DNA of 64,000 nt from Mesorhizobium sp. WSM2240 (GCF_040438645.1 NZ_CP159253.1:1550001-1614000); one strand, 5' to 3'; shown: positions 18,582-27,286, counted from the first letter of the stretch. Notes: generated from the sequence alone by a model not told the origin. Translations and numbers: made by a program.

Positions 18582-19004
18582 GTGCATTCGACAGCAGCGG
18601 CGGCCAGGAAGGCGATCATCGAAATCCAACCGAGGGCAAGGAGCGCTCCAACCCGCCCGGCCGGGCGGGTCGTGGGGCCACGCGGAGAACGCGTGGTCGA
18701 ATTGTGCGAGAGCATGATCGACATCGTCGCGGCCTTGTTCAATGTCTCCGGAAAGGAACTGCGACGGTCGGGGCGGACAGATCATGGCGTCGCCCGAGTT
18801 CGCCAGATCGCGATGTATGTCAGCCATGTGGTGCTGCGGCTCAGCATGAACGAAGTCGGCCACGGCTTCGGGCGCGACCGCACGACGGTTCTCCACGCTT
18901 GCCACCTGATCGAAGACATGCGCGACGACCAGGATTTCGACTGTCTCGTCGCGCGGACCGAGAGGGTGGCGCTCGCCGCATTCCGCTACCGGCTGGGACT
19001 CTGA
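18582..19004 (+). CDS. stand-alone DnaA domain IV-like helix-turn-helix protein
   Basis: A 140-residue protein whose second half reads ARVRQIAMYVSHVV, LSMNEVGHGFGRDRTTVLHA, HLIEDMRDD. This is the DnaA C-terminal DNA-binding domain with its signature helix (in DnaA, GRDHTTVLHA-type). There is no AAA+ ATPase domain. I chose GTG 18582 because AGAAGGA lies 8-9 bases upstream; the open frame extends further but without a good site. The DUF6456 gene follows after 3 bases, so the two are co-transcribed. It could bind DnaA-box-like sites and affect replication or transcription; this is inference. Confidence 0.8.
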   Translation: MHSTAAAARKAIIEIQPRARSAPTRPAGRVVGPRGERVVELCESMIDIVAALFNVSGKELRRSGRTDHGVARVRQIAMYVSHVVLRLSMNEVGHGFGRDRTTVLHACHLIEDMRDDQDFDCLVARTERVALAAFRYRLGL

Positions 19005-19007
19005 CGG

Positions 19008-19799
19008 ATGGCCGACAGGATGAAGCAGCGGATCCTGGGCTTTCTGGCGCGTGGCCCGGTCACTGTCCGGCCGGCGGCGAATGCGGGCAGGGTTCTGCTC
19101 ACCGCCGGCGAGCGCGGGGCGATTGCAGTCGACGCCGCCTTACTGGCCGCAATGGCGAAGGATGGCGTGCTTATCCGGCAAGGCGCGCGCCTTTCGCTCG
19201 CGCCGGAGCGCGCAACGGCCGGCGCGGGTGGCGTGGAGACCAGCCGCTTCCAGGATCAGCATCGCGAACTGGAGATCATGCAGGTCGAGACCGGCGGGGA
19301 GCCGGGCCTTGCCTTGATCAATCTGGCGGAATCGCCGCTGGGGCAATTGATACGCCGCCGCGGCGCGGACGGCAGGCCGTTCCTGACGCAAGCGGAATTC
19401 GCGGCCGGCGAGCGCCTGCGGTCGGACTATACGCGCGGCAGGATCATGCCGCGGCTCGGCGCGAACTGGGAAGCGAGCGTCGCTTCGGGCACGCGCGCTC
19501 AGGGCGGCGGACTGGCCGAACTGACCGATGCCGCGCTCGCGGCGCGCCAGCGCGTCGATGCCGCGATCGCCGCAGTCGGCCCGGAACTTTCAGGCGTGCT
19601 GATCGACGTTTGCTGCTTCCTGAAAGGGCTGGAACTGGTCGAGCGCGAGCGCGGCTGGCCGGTGCGCTCGGCCAAGATCGTGCTGAAGACCGCACTCGGC
19701 GTGCTCAGCCGCCATTACAATCCGGCAACGGGGAGAACTGCGCGGCAGCGCCCGCTACACTGGGGAAGCGAGGACTATCGGCCGAAAATGTCGATCTAG
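19008..19799 (+). CDS. DUF6456 domain protein
   Basis: A 263-residue protein with an N-terminal winged-helix-like part (QRILGFLARGPVTVRPAA, MAKDGVLIRQG) and the conserved C-terminal DUF6456 region at about 105-250. That region has ESPLGQLIRR, GRPFLTQAEFAAGERLR, a central VDAAIAAVGPELSGVLIDVCC and KIVLKTALGVLSRHY. It is widespread in Rhizobiales and commonly lies after the small DnaA-domain protein, suggesting a shared function in DNA binding or regulation. No experimental function is known to me. Confidence 0.85.
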   Translation: MADRMKQRILGFLARGPVTVRPAANAGRVLLTAGERGAIAVDAALLAAMAKDGVLIRQGARLSLAPERATAGAGGVETSRFQDQHRELEIMQVETGGEPGLALINLAESPLGQLIRRRGADGRPFLTQAEFAAGERLRSDYTRGRIMPRLGANWEASVASGTRAQGGGLAELTDAALAARQRVDAAIAAVGPELSGVLIDVCCFLKGLELVERERGWPVRSAKIVLKTALGVLSRHYNPATGRTARQRPLHWGSEDYRPKMSI

Positions 19800-19807
19800 A
19801 ACGAGTA

Positions 19808-20236
19808 TTAGGCGTGCTGGACGAGGGCGGCTTCGGCGTCGCCCTTCATGCGCTTGACCATGGAGCGCAGGCCGTTGGCGCGCTGCGGCGTCAAATGCTC
19901 GTCGAGGCCGAGCGAGCGCATCAGCGCCTCGGCGTCGGTAGAAACGATCTCGCTGGCGCGCTTGTCCGAAAACAGCGCGAGCATGATGGCGACCAGGCCG
20001 CGGACGATATGTGCGTCGGAATCTCCCTGGAAGCGGACGACCGGATCCGGCCCCGGACCCTTGTCGGTCACCAGCCAGACCTGGCTGACGCAGCCTTGAA
20101 CCTTGTGAGCGGCGTCGCGCGCTTCGTCCGGGAAGGGCGGCAGCGCCTCACCGAGCTCGATTATATAGCGATAGCGCTCCTCCCACTCGTCCAGGAAGGC
20201 GAAATCGTCGCGGATGGTTTCGATCGTAGCAGTCAT
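19808..20236 (-). CDS. sufE: SufE-family cysteine desulfurase activator
   Basis: A 142-residue sulfur-acceptor protein. It begins TIRDDFAFLDEWEERYRYII and has the active-site segment KVQGCVSQVWL, whose Cys (near 50) accepts persulfide from the SufS desulfurase for iron-sulfur cluster assembly. GDSDAHIVRGLVAIML and LDEHLTPQRANGLRSMV are typical. ATG 20236 is the family start; the frame is open further upstream. No suf operon is nearby, consistent with a free-standing sufE. Confidence 0.95.
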   Translation of the reverse strand: MTATIETIRDDFAFLDEWEERYRYIIELGEALPPFPDEARDAAHKVQGCVSQVWLVTDKGPGPDPVVRFQGDSDAHIVRGLVAIMLALFSDKRASEIVSTDAEALMRSLGLDEHLTPQRANGLRSMVKRMKGDAEAALVQHA

Positions 20237-20316
20237 TGCCGTCGATATAGTGGCTCGACCGGGCCGCGTCACGGAAAAAGACTGACTTGTCGGGCAGGAC
20301 GGCTGGCGCAAGACCT

Positions 20317-20649
20317 TCAGTTCGCTACCGGACCCTCGGCCTCGGGCGCAATGGTGCCGGTCATGGTGGCGGTGTCGGGTTCGCCGAAATTCTCGTCGAG
20401 CATTTCAAAGGCGATGCGGGCGGCCTCCCGCGCTCTGACGCCGACCGTTTGCAGGGCCGACTTGCCGGTCTCGCAGACTTCGGGTTTGCGCTCGCAAATG
20501 CCGGTTACATCGCCGACGGCCTCACGCGCGGCCAGAAACGCCTGGATGGCGCCGACGCTTGGGGCGTCCGTGGACGAATCGCCAGTGTCCAGCGGAAGGA
20601 CCAGCAGGACCAGCGAAAACCAGAATGCCATCCGAACCAGAAAACCCAT
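20317..20649 (-). CDS. DUF5330 domain protein, membrane-anchored or exported
   Basis: A 110-residue protein with an N-terminal hydrophobic segment (LVRMAFWFSLVLLVLPL). The conserved core follows: GAIQAFLAAREAVGDVTGICERKPEVCETG, with two Cys spaced by seven residues that may form a disulfide after export. Rhizobiales-restricted DUF5330; function unknown. It lies in the same orientation as sufE and 81 bases upstream of its start. Confidence 0.8.
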   Translation of the reverse strand: MGFLVRMAFWFSLVLLVLPLDTGDSSTDAPSVGAIQAFLAAREAVGDVTGICERKPEVCETGKSALQTVGVRAREAARIAFEMLDENFGEPDTATMTGTIAPEAEGPVAN

Positions 20650-21112
20650 CTGACTGCCCTCATCGTCTCCGGGGCGCGCTTCGTAAAATGCGCGACCTCC
20701 TTGTTATCACTTCACCATGGCACAAGCCGCCCAAGGAGCGCTTGCCTGGGAAGGCGGCTTTTTCGACAAATTCGATTCAAATTTTAGACATCGCCGCATC
20801 CGGACAGTTCGATCAATGCTTTAACGGCGCAGGTAAGATTATATTAACCATGTAAACTATTGCAATTGCACAATTTTTCGATTCCATAAGGCGGTCTGTG
20901 GGGTCCCCGGCGTGCACGTTGGCTGCCTCGCGCGGCTAAACCGTCTGTTTACCATGGAACCAACTCACCCTGTCCGGAAGCGCCGGCGCTCCAATATTCG
21001 GCTTTGACGGTGGGCCTCGATCGGCGCGCCTTATTCATTCTTTAAAGCCTGGGTGCGACTTTCGGATTCAACCAGAACCGGTCCATGAACCGGGGCGAAT
21101 AGGGTGCGTTGA
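20650..21112. other. 463-base intergenic region before the divJ-like gene
   Basis: The left third contains an orphan intrinsic terminator on the plus strand (listed separately as a small-RNA candidate). The middle (20800-20880) is relatively A/T-rich, with ATTATATTAACCATG and a run of T/A steps, possibly the promoter region of the kinase gene. I see no gene in it. Confidence 0.4.
20697..20764 (+). ncRNA. candidate small RNA ending in an orphan terminator
   Basis: The stem AAGCCGCC (20724-20731) pairs perfectly with GGCGGCTT (20753-20760), followed by TTTTTC. The nearest upstream plus-strand gene ends about 900 bases earlier and the flanking gene is on the other strand, so the terminator belongs to no known gene. 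TAAAAT at 20684-20689 could be a -10 box, giving a ~65-base RNA beginning CCTCCTTGTTATCAC, an anti-Shine-Dalgarno-like sequence. No clear -35 box is seen. I cannot match it to a named family. Confidence 0.3.
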
Positions 21113-22906
21113 GTGAGTTTGTTGGCGGCCAGATATAGCGACTTGCTCGGCGCGATCGCCGCCGGTTGCGATCGGCTGGTCCACCCGTCGATCGCCGGCG
21201 GAAGCGAAAAGCTTCGCCACCGCCGCCTGATCGGCGCGCTGCTCGCATCGCCGTTTCCGATTGCCGCCGCCGCCGGCCTGCTGCTGCCATCCGCACTTGG
21301 CGCCGCGGTTACGCTGGCCTTCATTTGCGCGACCTGCGGGGTGGCTTGGCTTGCCGCTCTGCTGGCCGCCGCAACCGGCAAGGACCGGGCGGGCGGCGTG
21401 ATAGCGCTGGGCGCCGGCGCGGCGGTGCTTGCTTGCCTGACGGCGGCAGCCGGTGGCCTGGCCTCGCCCATGACCCTCATAATGCTTGCGCTGCCGTTAG
21501 AGGCTTATTGGATAGCGCGGACCAAGAAATCGGCCTTGTGGGGAGCGGCGGCGGCCGCCGCTGCTCTCGCGCTGCAGTCGGTGTTGGGCGGCGCGCTGTT
21601 TCCCTATGCTTCGCCGGCTCTGTGGCACTGGCTGCTTCCGACGGCCTATGCTGTCGCGATCCTGGCGAGACTCGTTCCGGTCGTCGGCGACACGGGCGCC
21701 GCCCGGGAGACGAACGCCGAAACGAAGCTCGAGGACATCATCGACGCGGTGGTGCTGAGGATCGCGCCGGGCGGCGACGTTCTCGACGTCACCGAAAAAT
21801 CTCGCCAGATGCTGCAACTGCCGCCCGAGCTGCTGCTGGGAACCGGGCTGTTCGACCGCATTCATGTAGCCGACCGGGTCGGCTATCTCTGCGCGCTCGC
21901 CGATCTCCGCGACGGGAAGCCGAGCCGCAAGGCGGAAGTCCGCATCCGCCTGCCGCACGCGGGCCATGGCATGCCGAACGACAATTACCGGCATTTCGCG
22001 GTCGAATTGAGCAGGGATCCGGGCTCGGAACAGGCGTTCCTGGCGATATTGCGCGACAATGAGGAAGTGGCGGAACTGCGCGCCGCACTGGCTACGGCGG
22101 TCGATGCGAATAACGGCGCCGATATCGCCAAGGGCCGCTTCCTTGCCGCCGTCAGCCATGAATTGCGCACGCCGCTCAATGCCATTATCGGCTTTTCCGA
22201 TATGCTCCTGCACGAGATGTTCGGCGGCTTCGGCGACCCGCGCCAGAAGGAATATGTCGGGCTCGTCCGCGATTCGGGACAGCATCTGCTGGAAGTCGTC
22301 AACTCCATCCTCGACGTGTCTAAAATCGAAGCCGGCTCCTATCCGACCAATCCCGAGCCTTTCCGGTTCCGCGAGGCGGTCGAGATGTGCAGCTCAATGA
22401 TGGGCCTGCAGGCCAAGGAAAAGAAAATAAGGCTGCATGCCGACGTTTCGGCCGAAACCGGCGAAATCCATGCCGACAAGCGCGCCGTGCAGCAGATGCT
22501 GATCAATCTCGTGTCGAACGCGGTGAAGTTCACGCCGGATGGCGGACGGGTGACGATCGGAGCAAAGAGAATCGGCTCGCGCCTTCATTTCTGGGTAAGC
22601 GACACCGGGATCGGCATTGCCGAAGACGATTTGTCCACGATAGGAAAGCCGTTCACCCAGGTCCAGAACGACTATACGCGACGGTACGAGGGAGCGGGCC
22701 TCGGGCTGTCGCTGGTGAAGGGCCTGGTGGCACTACACGACGGCACGATGTCGATCGAAAGCGCGGTGGGCGAGGGCACGGTCGTGACGATAAGCCTGCC
22801 GGTCGACGGCCCCGCCGGAGAGATGCGCGGCGATGGCGGCGAATTGCTGCCGATGCCGGGCAGGACGAAAGAGAAGGTTGATGGGACGCTCCGCAAAGCA
22901 GGCTAG
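21113..22906 (+). CDS. divJ: DivJ-like membrane sensor histidine kinase
   Basis: A 597-residue kinase starting with GTG. The first ~190 residues hold about six hydrophobic segments. A PAS-like region follows (about 205-325). The HisKA box is VSHELRTPLNAIIGF with the phosphorylated His near residue 350; the ATPase domain has NLVSNAVKFTPDGG, WVSDTGIGIAEDD and GAGLGLSLVKG. Multi-pass N-terminus, length and gene neighbourhood fit DivJ, which phosphorylates the single-domain regulator DivK to control CtrA and cell division in Caulobacter and Sinorhizobium. The kinase call is firm; the DivJ identity is likely but inferred. The next gene overlaps by 26 bases. Confidence 0.75.
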   Translation: MSLLAARYSDLLGAIAAGCDRLVHPSIAGGSEKLRHRRLIGALLASPFPIAAAAGLLLPSALGAAVTLAFICATCGVAWLAALLAAATGKDRAGGVIALGAGAAVLACLTAAAGGLASPMTLIMLALPLEAYWIARTKKSALWGAAAAAAALALQSVLGGALFPYASPALWHWLLPTAYAVAILARLVPVVGDTGAARETNAETKLEDIIDAVVLRIAPGGDVLDVTEKSRQMLQLPPELLLGTGLFDRIHVADRVGYLCALADLRDGKPSRKAEVRIRLPHAGHGMPNDNYRHFAVELSRDPGSEQAFLAILRDNEEVAELRAALATAVDANNGADIAKGRFLAAVSHELRTPLNAIIGFSDMLLHEMFGGFGDPRQKEYVGLVRDSGQHLLEVVNSILDVSKIEAGSYPTNPEPFRFREAVEMCSSMMGLQAKEKKIRLHADVSAETGEIHADKRAVQQMLINLVSNAVKFTPDGGRVTIGAKRIGSRLHFWVSDTGIGIAEDDLSTIGKPFTQVQNDYTRRYEGAGLGLSLVKGLVALHDGTMSIESAVGEGTVVTISLPVDGPAGEMRGDGGELLPMPGRTKEKVDGTLRKAG

Positions 22907-23633
22907 AAAAGCTGTCAGCCGGAGCCGTGCGCTGCACGGCGGCGCCGCCGCCCTGGGCGGACTGATTTCGCGCAATCCGGTCATGGTGGGCGGCTCCACA
23001 GCATTTCTCGTTGCGCTGCTCTATGTGTCGGCAAACGCGCTCTGGTATCAGCCGCACGCGCATCCCGGCGCATTCTTTGCCACGCGCGACCTGAATGAGG
23101 CCGGTTGGCCGGGCCGGGAGACAGAATCGGAAACGACGATCCATCTGGTGCGGCCGGAGGAAACCCCCGCCCGCCCGAAGGGAGATCCGCGCGTCGAGCA
23201 GGTCCAGGCCATTTTGAAGGAACTGAGCTTCTATGACGGCGCGGTCGACGGTCTTGCCGGCCCGAACACCACGCGCGCCATCGAAGAGTACCGGCGCAAG
23301 GTGGGTCTTACCGTGACAGGGGAAATCGACGCCGAGCTTCTCGAAATGCTGGGCACGCCGTCAACGACAGCGGGAATAGCGCCGACGCCGGCGCCTCGGG
23401 AAAGGGCCATCCCTGTGCCACAGCCGGTGGTGGACGCGCCCGAAGACATTGTGGTCAGGATCCAGGCCGGCCTGAAAGCCTTCGGCAATGACGACATGGA
23501 GATCGACGGAGTGATCGGCTCGCGCACCCAGGCTGCGCTGCGAGAATTCCAGTCGCTGTTCGGGCTACCGGAAACCGGCCAGCCGGATCAGGCGGTCTAT
23601 GCCAAGATGAAGGAAATCGGACTGACGAACTGA
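22881..23633 (+). CDS. membrane-anchored peptidoglycan-binding protein with two PG_binding_1 repeats
   Basis: A 250-residue protein. One membrane segment (about 37-57, VMVGGSTAFLVALLYVSAN) anchors it, with the C-terminus outside. Two PG_binding_1-type repeats follow: RVEQVQAILKELSFYDGAVDG...TRAIEEYRR (about 95-155) and RIQAGLKAFGNDDMEIDGVIG...AALREFQ (about 190-245), each with the GxxGxxT-type turn before the second helix. ATG 22881 is preceded by GAGAAGG and lies inside the 3' end of the kinase gene, so the two are translationally linked and may share a task in division or polarity. Confidence 0.85.
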   Translation: MGRSAKQARKAVSRSRALHGGAAALGGLISRNPVMVGGSTAFLVALLYVSANALWYQPHAHPGAFFATRDLNEAGWPGRETESETTIHLVRPEETPARPKGDPRVEQVQAILKELSFYDGAVDGLAGPNTTRAIEEYRRKVGLTVTGEIDAELLEMLGTPSTTAGIAPTPAPRERAIPVPQPVVDAPEDIVVRIQAGLKAFGNDDMEIDGVIGSRTQAALREFQSLFGLPETGQPDQAVYAKMKEIGLTN

Positions 23634-23734
23634 GGCGCTCTCGCGCGGGCGGCGGCGCGCCGCGCCCTTTTCCGTTCCGGCCGGGAGAGGGTAAGGGTGG
23701 CGAATTGCTTCATCCAACGGAAAGCTCCCGCGAA

Positions 23735-24082
23735 ATGCGCGTCACCACCGATCTGTTCGTTTCCGCGCTTGTGCGGCGGATCTTCGCCGCAGGCGGCTTC
23801 GCCGCAGTGGTCAAGCGCGGGGCAACCGAGGCCGGTGCGGTATTCGTTATTGCGCGCGGCCGGCTCGGCGACGCCAGCCTCTACGGTCCGGCCCCGCAGA
23901 CGAGCTACGACGAGAGCCGGCCCGACGAGCGGCGCTTCACGCCGGTGCACCAGGGTGACGCTGCAGAAGCTCTGGACAGGCGGCTGGAAAAGGAAGCGCG
24001 CTTCGATCCCGATGTCTGGATCGTCGAGGTGGAAGCGGGCGATACGCCTATTGAAGAACTTATCCCGGTTGTCAGGTTCTAA
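23735..24082 (+). CDS. DUF1491 family protein
   Basis: A 115-residue protein with the family pattern: RVTTDLFVSALVRRIFAAGGFAAVV, GAVFVIARGR, SLYGPAPQ and DPDVWIVEVE. It has no cysteine and no signal peptide. It follows the peptidoglycan-binding gene by about 100 bases on the same strand and probably belongs to the same transcription unit. Function unknown; alphaproteobacteria-specific. Confidence 0.82.
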   Translation: MRVTTDLFVSALVRRIFAAGGFAAVVKRGATEAGAVFVIARGRLGDASLYGPAPQTSYDESRPDERRFTPVHQGDAAEALDRRLEKEARFDPDVWIVEVEAGDTPIEELIPVVRF

Positions 24083-24115
24083 GTTGACAAAATCCTATTG
24101 TGCGGCCGCTCATGC

Positions 24116-24625
24116 TCAGCGATAGACGGTGGCGCCATTAGCGGGATGGCATGGATCCGGTTCGACCCCAAAAGCCATAAGCAAGAACTTGCCCTTGTTA
24201 CGGTGAACAACTTGAATCCCCGGCCCGCCAAAGCCGTTCTTCGTCTCCTGATTGTCGACGAGATAGACATCGGATAGCTCGGTCGTGCTCAGTTCCTTGA
24301 TATAGCTGTCGTGCTTGCTCTTGGATATTTCTGCAGCGTTCCAGAAAGAGCAATCGGCGCTTCGAACAAAGTAGGCGAGCGTCACCGGATGCATACCAAG
24401 TATATCGCGAGCTTTGCTGGCAAGGGCGTCTCGTGCTTTGGTCAATTCATCAGCAGATTTAACTGTCAAATTAATGTCGACATTGTCTATCTGTTGGACG
24501 AGAGTTATGCCGTTCCCGTTTATGGCAGCTATCCGGGCTATCATCGCCGAGATGTCACTCTTGAACAGAACCATCCCGATGACCGCGAACACAACGAATG
24601 CGGCCGGCCAAACCAATTTCTCCAT
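24116..24625 (-). CDS. hypothetical membrane-anchored protein, 169 aa
   Basis: An N-terminal membrane segment (VWPAAFVVFAVIGMVLF) is followed by a predicted amphipathic helix (AMIARIAAING, then VKSADELTKARDALASKA) and a globular C-terminal part. Two Cys occur (SADCSFW, DPCHPAN). Base composition is less GC-rich than its neighbours, suggesting later acquisition. I recognise no family. It lies between two conserved gene blocks. Confidence 0.6.
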   Translation of the reverse strand: MEKLVWPAAFVVFAVIGMVLFKSDISAMIARIAAINGNGITLVQQIDNVDINLTVKSADELTKARDALASKARDILGMHPVTLAYFVRSADCSFWNAAEISKSKHDSYIKELSTTELSDVYLVDNQETKNGFGGPGIQVVHRNKGKFLLMAFGVEPDPCHPANGATVYR

Positions 24626-24709
24626 GTCGCCACCCCCTCTGAATGTATCAGAGATTGCAACATATCATCGCGTTTAAACTTTTGGTAGTAGTTCCAACCG
24701 GAAGCTGCA

Positions 24710-25636
24710 TCACAGTCTCGGCGCGTTTCTCCGGACCGACAAGGCCGCGGCCTCCATCCGCCAGTTGCGGACACGGTCGAGTGCCGCGTCGCGGTCAAGC
24801 GCGCGGTAGCGCTCGAGAAACAGCCGGATCGCTTCGGCATGCGCGAAATGCCCCGGGAAAACCGCGGCGGCAATGAGGAAAGCACGTTCCTCGGCAAGAT
24901 CCAGCGCACGCAACGCTGCAAGCAGTGCGGCATGGCTCGACGTATCAGCGGTGGAGCGCGCCACGGCCGCGTCCATGTCGAGCGCATTGGCGAGCGCAGC
25001 CTGGAAGAGAGCAGGGTTGCCGGTAAGCGCCGCGGCGCTGAGCTTTGCATAGCGGGAATCCTCGGTGGGTTCGCGATCACCGTCGCTGCGTGCAGGCAAC
25101 ATCATGGAGCGCAGGCGGCGGCGCACATTGTCGGCGGCGTCGCCGCGATTGGCGGGAATCTCGTCGTTAGCGATTGTGGTTTTGCCGACAGGTTCGGGCG
25201 CAGTCCCGACGCTACCCGGCGCCCGCCTTTCAAGGGCCCGGATCAAATGGGCTATGGTCTGGTTCAGGCCGGGCCGGCGGGCGATGGCGCGTGCATGCGG
25301 CAGGCCGTGGCGGCCGATGAGCGCGATCAGGTCGATATCGCTCAGCGCCCTGGACCGGACGAGAAGGGGCGCTGCGATGTCGACCGGCTCGGCGCAGAGG
25401 CGATCAACCAGCGCCTTGGGCGCGCTTTCGCATTCGGAAAGGGCGGCGGCGACGAACCGGCGCGACTCGACCGAAACCATGTCGAAGAGCGGCAGAGCGA
25501 GGTCTTCGAGCTGTGCGATTTCGCGGCGCGACGGGCGGGTGAGCGAGCAGAAGGCGGATACGGCTGCGCGAAACAGCCGCTCGGCCTTGCGCGCTTCGCC
25601 CTTGATGGCGATCTGCCTGAAATCGGATGCTGACAC
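24710..25636 (-). CDS. DUF2336 domain protein
   Basis: A 308-residue, Ala/Arg-rich, all-helical protein without membrane segments. Features of the family are LTRPSRREIAQLEDLALPLFDMVSVESRRFVA near residues 33-65 and repeated HEAT-like helices (ALSDIDLIALIGRHGLPHARAIARRPGLN). The C-terminal third has LDLAEERAFLIAAAVFPGHF. Often annotated only as DUF2336 in alphaproteobacteria; function unknown. Transcribed alone. Confidence 0.8.
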   Translation of the reverse strand: MSASDFRQIAIKGEARKAERLFRAAVSAFCSLTRPSRREIAQLEDLALPLFDMVSVESRRFVAAALSECESAPKALVDRLCAEPVDIAAPLLVRSRALSDIDLIALIGRHGLPHARAIARRPGLNQTIAHLIRALERRAPGSVGTAPEPVGKTTIANDEIPANRGDAADNVRRRLRSMMLPARSDGDREPTEDSRYAKLSAAALTGNPALFQAALANALDMDAAVARSTADTSSHAALLAALRALDLAEERAFLIAAAVFPGHFAHAEAIRLFLERYRALDRDAALDRVRNWRMEAAALSVRRNAPRL

Positions 25637-25816
25637 CGGGTACGCCTACTCGAAACACGCTGCGCCGCCGCCGCCGGACTTTGCCGACCCGCGAGCACGA
25701 TCGCGACGATAAAGTTAGCCCCGATCCGTTAGCAGACTGTTAACTCTCTGCGCCCTTAATCGAAGCGGAGGCGTTGCGTGGTTGCTCCGGTCCAACCGAG
25801 AGGGAATTCGCAAGTC

Positions 25817-25996
25817 ATGGGCAGCATAGTTTCATTCGTGCAGAAGAGAGCAGGCGCGAGCCGGCCTGGCCTGGCCGCCGGCACGCCCGCTACCGTCATC
25901 ATCTTTCCAGGGGTTCGCTACGAGCGGCCGGGGGGCCAGAACGCCGTTTCGCGGCCCGGCCTCGGTCTGCCAAAGCAGATCAAGCCGCAGCACTGA
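25817..25996 (+). CDS. short hypothetical protein, 59 aa
   Basis: A small basic protein beginning MGSIVSFVQKRAG with a central VIIFPGVRYERPGG. I place the start at ATG 25817; a GTG at 25778 would add 13 residues. The compact conserved-looking core and its placement divergent from DUF2336 argue for coding, but I know no function. Confidence 0.45.
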   Translation: MGSIVSFVQKRAGASRPGLAAGTPATVIIFPGVRYERPGGQNAVSRPGLGLPKQIKPQH

Positions 25997-26000
25997 ACCC

Positions 26001-26036
26001 GGTCGATTCAGGCCGGCCTGACCTGAGCTCAATACA
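26001..26036. repeat. shortened copy of the dispersed palindromic element
   Basis: CGATTCAGGCCGGCC followed by TGACCTGAGCTC resembles the two outer ends of the element at 12081-12209 joined together with its middle deleted. It lies just after the 59-residue protein gene and could form a small hairpin. Confidence 0.45.
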
Positions 26037-26055
26037 CCTGGTCGTATGAGACTGA

Positions 26056-26598
26056 TCAGATCAGCGTGCAGGTGATGCCGGCAAGGTAGCGGTTTACGAC
26101 CTCTTCCCAGCTTTCGTCCGGCACGAAGATGCGGATGACGACGATACCTTCGTCGAGAGGTGCTTCGACGAAAATGGCTTGCTGCAGCTCCTCGGGAAGA
26201 TCCTTGCGCAATTCGATCATCTGGGCAGGGGTGAGGATGGCGAAATCGAGCAGGCCGGTGGCCGAGGTTCGGTCGTTGAACGAGTAGATGTTCTGACCGC
26301 CGCGATCGTAGACCGAGACCGACCAGAACGGCACATTGCCGGGCGCGCTGACCCGAACCATGCCGTCGGAGAGATCGAAGCGGCATGCCGCCGCGCGGAA
26401 AAGCGGGTCGACCGAGCCCACCGCCGCCGATCCTCCGACCTCGGGATCGATCCGCGTCATCCGATAGAGGTCCGACGCCATCGCCAGGCGCGACCAGGCA
26501 TCGCGCTCCGACATTTCGGGAACAAGCAGCAGGATGGCGATATGGACGATGCCGGCGCCGAGGAGGCCGAGCAGGATGGCGTACAGGAGCCTAACCAT
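26056..26598 (-). CDS. DUF1254 domain protein
   Basis: A 180-residue protein with an N-terminal membrane segment (LLYAILLGLLGAGIVHIAILLLV). The core matches DUF1254: DPLFRAAACRFDLSDGMVRVSA, PFWSVSVYDRGGQNIYSFNDRT and PDESWEEVVNRYLAG. Its start overlaps the end of the DUF1214 gene by 8 bases. In other bacteria DUF1254 and DUF1214 are halves of one longer protein; here they are separate and co-expressed. Function unknown. Confidence 0.85.
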   Translation of the reverse strand: MVRLLYAILLGLLGAGIVHIAILLLVPEMSERDAWSRLAMASDLYRMTRIDPEVGGSAAVGSVDPLFRAAACRFDLSDGMVRVSAPGNVPFWSVSVYDRGGQNIYSFNDRTSATGLLDFAILTPAQMIELRKDLPEELQQAIFVEAPLDEGIVVIRIFVPDESWEEVVNRYLAGITCTLI

Positions 26599-27175
26599 CG
26601 CAGCCAGCCTCTACAACGAGCGGCAGTTCGACCTCGGCTATGCCGGTGCTGTCGGCGATCGGCGTGTCGTAGAGGGTCAGCACAAGACGCATCGCGCCGG
26701 AGCCCGACACCGTCAGCCAGTTGCCGGGAGCGGGACGGCTGCTGACCGCTATTACGAAGGAATTGTCGGGCTGGCGCAGGAGTTCGAGCGAGTGGAGCGC
26801 GGATTCGCGGCCGTCTACGGCTTTGATGGCGCGGCCGGCACCATCGGCGGCATAGAGCGTCCAGAAGCGGGCGGGCGGAGTGGATCCCTCGATGCGATAG
26901 GAGCATTCGCGCCTGAGCAGCGCGCCATCGGCGTCGCGTTCGACGGCGAAGGCCAGGCCCTCGGCGCGGCCGAGCGACAGAATGCCCTCGCGCGCCACGC
27001 GTGCCTTCGAATAGGGATCGGCGTTGGGCGTGCCGATATCGGGGAATGCGGTCCAGCCGCCAATGGTGACTGCGCCGACGCCGTCCTGGGCCCTGAGCAC
27101 ATACCATAGGCTAGCGGTTCCGCCGCCAATGGCGATGACCAGGGTCAAAAGGGTGAGGAAGGCGGTCTTGAGCAT
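26591..27175 (-). CDS. DUF1214 domain protein
   Basis: A 194-residue protein with one N-terminal membrane segment (LTLLTLVIAIGGGTASLW) and a periplasmic DUF1214 region. Typical pieces are WTAFPDIGTPNADPYSKARVAREG, RRECSYRIEG, ARFWTLYAADG and WLTVSGSGAMRLVLTLYDTP. First gene of a two-gene operon with the DUF1254 protein. Function unknown; the pair is common in alphaproteobacteria. Confidence 0.85.
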   Translation of the reverse strand: MLKTAFLTLLTLVIAIGGGTASLWYVLRAQDGVGAVTIGGWTAFPDIGTPNADPYSKARVAREGILSLGRAEGLAFAVERDADGALLRRECSYRIEGSTPPARFWTLYAADGAGRAIKAVDGRESALHSLELLRQPDNSFVIAVSSRPAPGNWLTVSGSGAMRLVLTLYDTPIADSTGIAEVELPLVVEAGCDG

Positions 27176-27286
27176 CAGGCGCGCCGGCGGGAGGGATCGT
27201 CGTTCGAGTAGCGCGTTACAGGCGCGGGGCGCAAGCCGTTACGCCTCGATGGGGAGGACTGCTCTCCTTCCACGACGTCGGCTGCC

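Noticed and set aside
18419-20653. 744-codon open frame on the plus strand crossing the DnaA-like, DUF6456, SufE and DUF5330 genes
   Set aside because: Runs through four genes on both strands in another frame; Arg/Gly-rich low-complexity translation.
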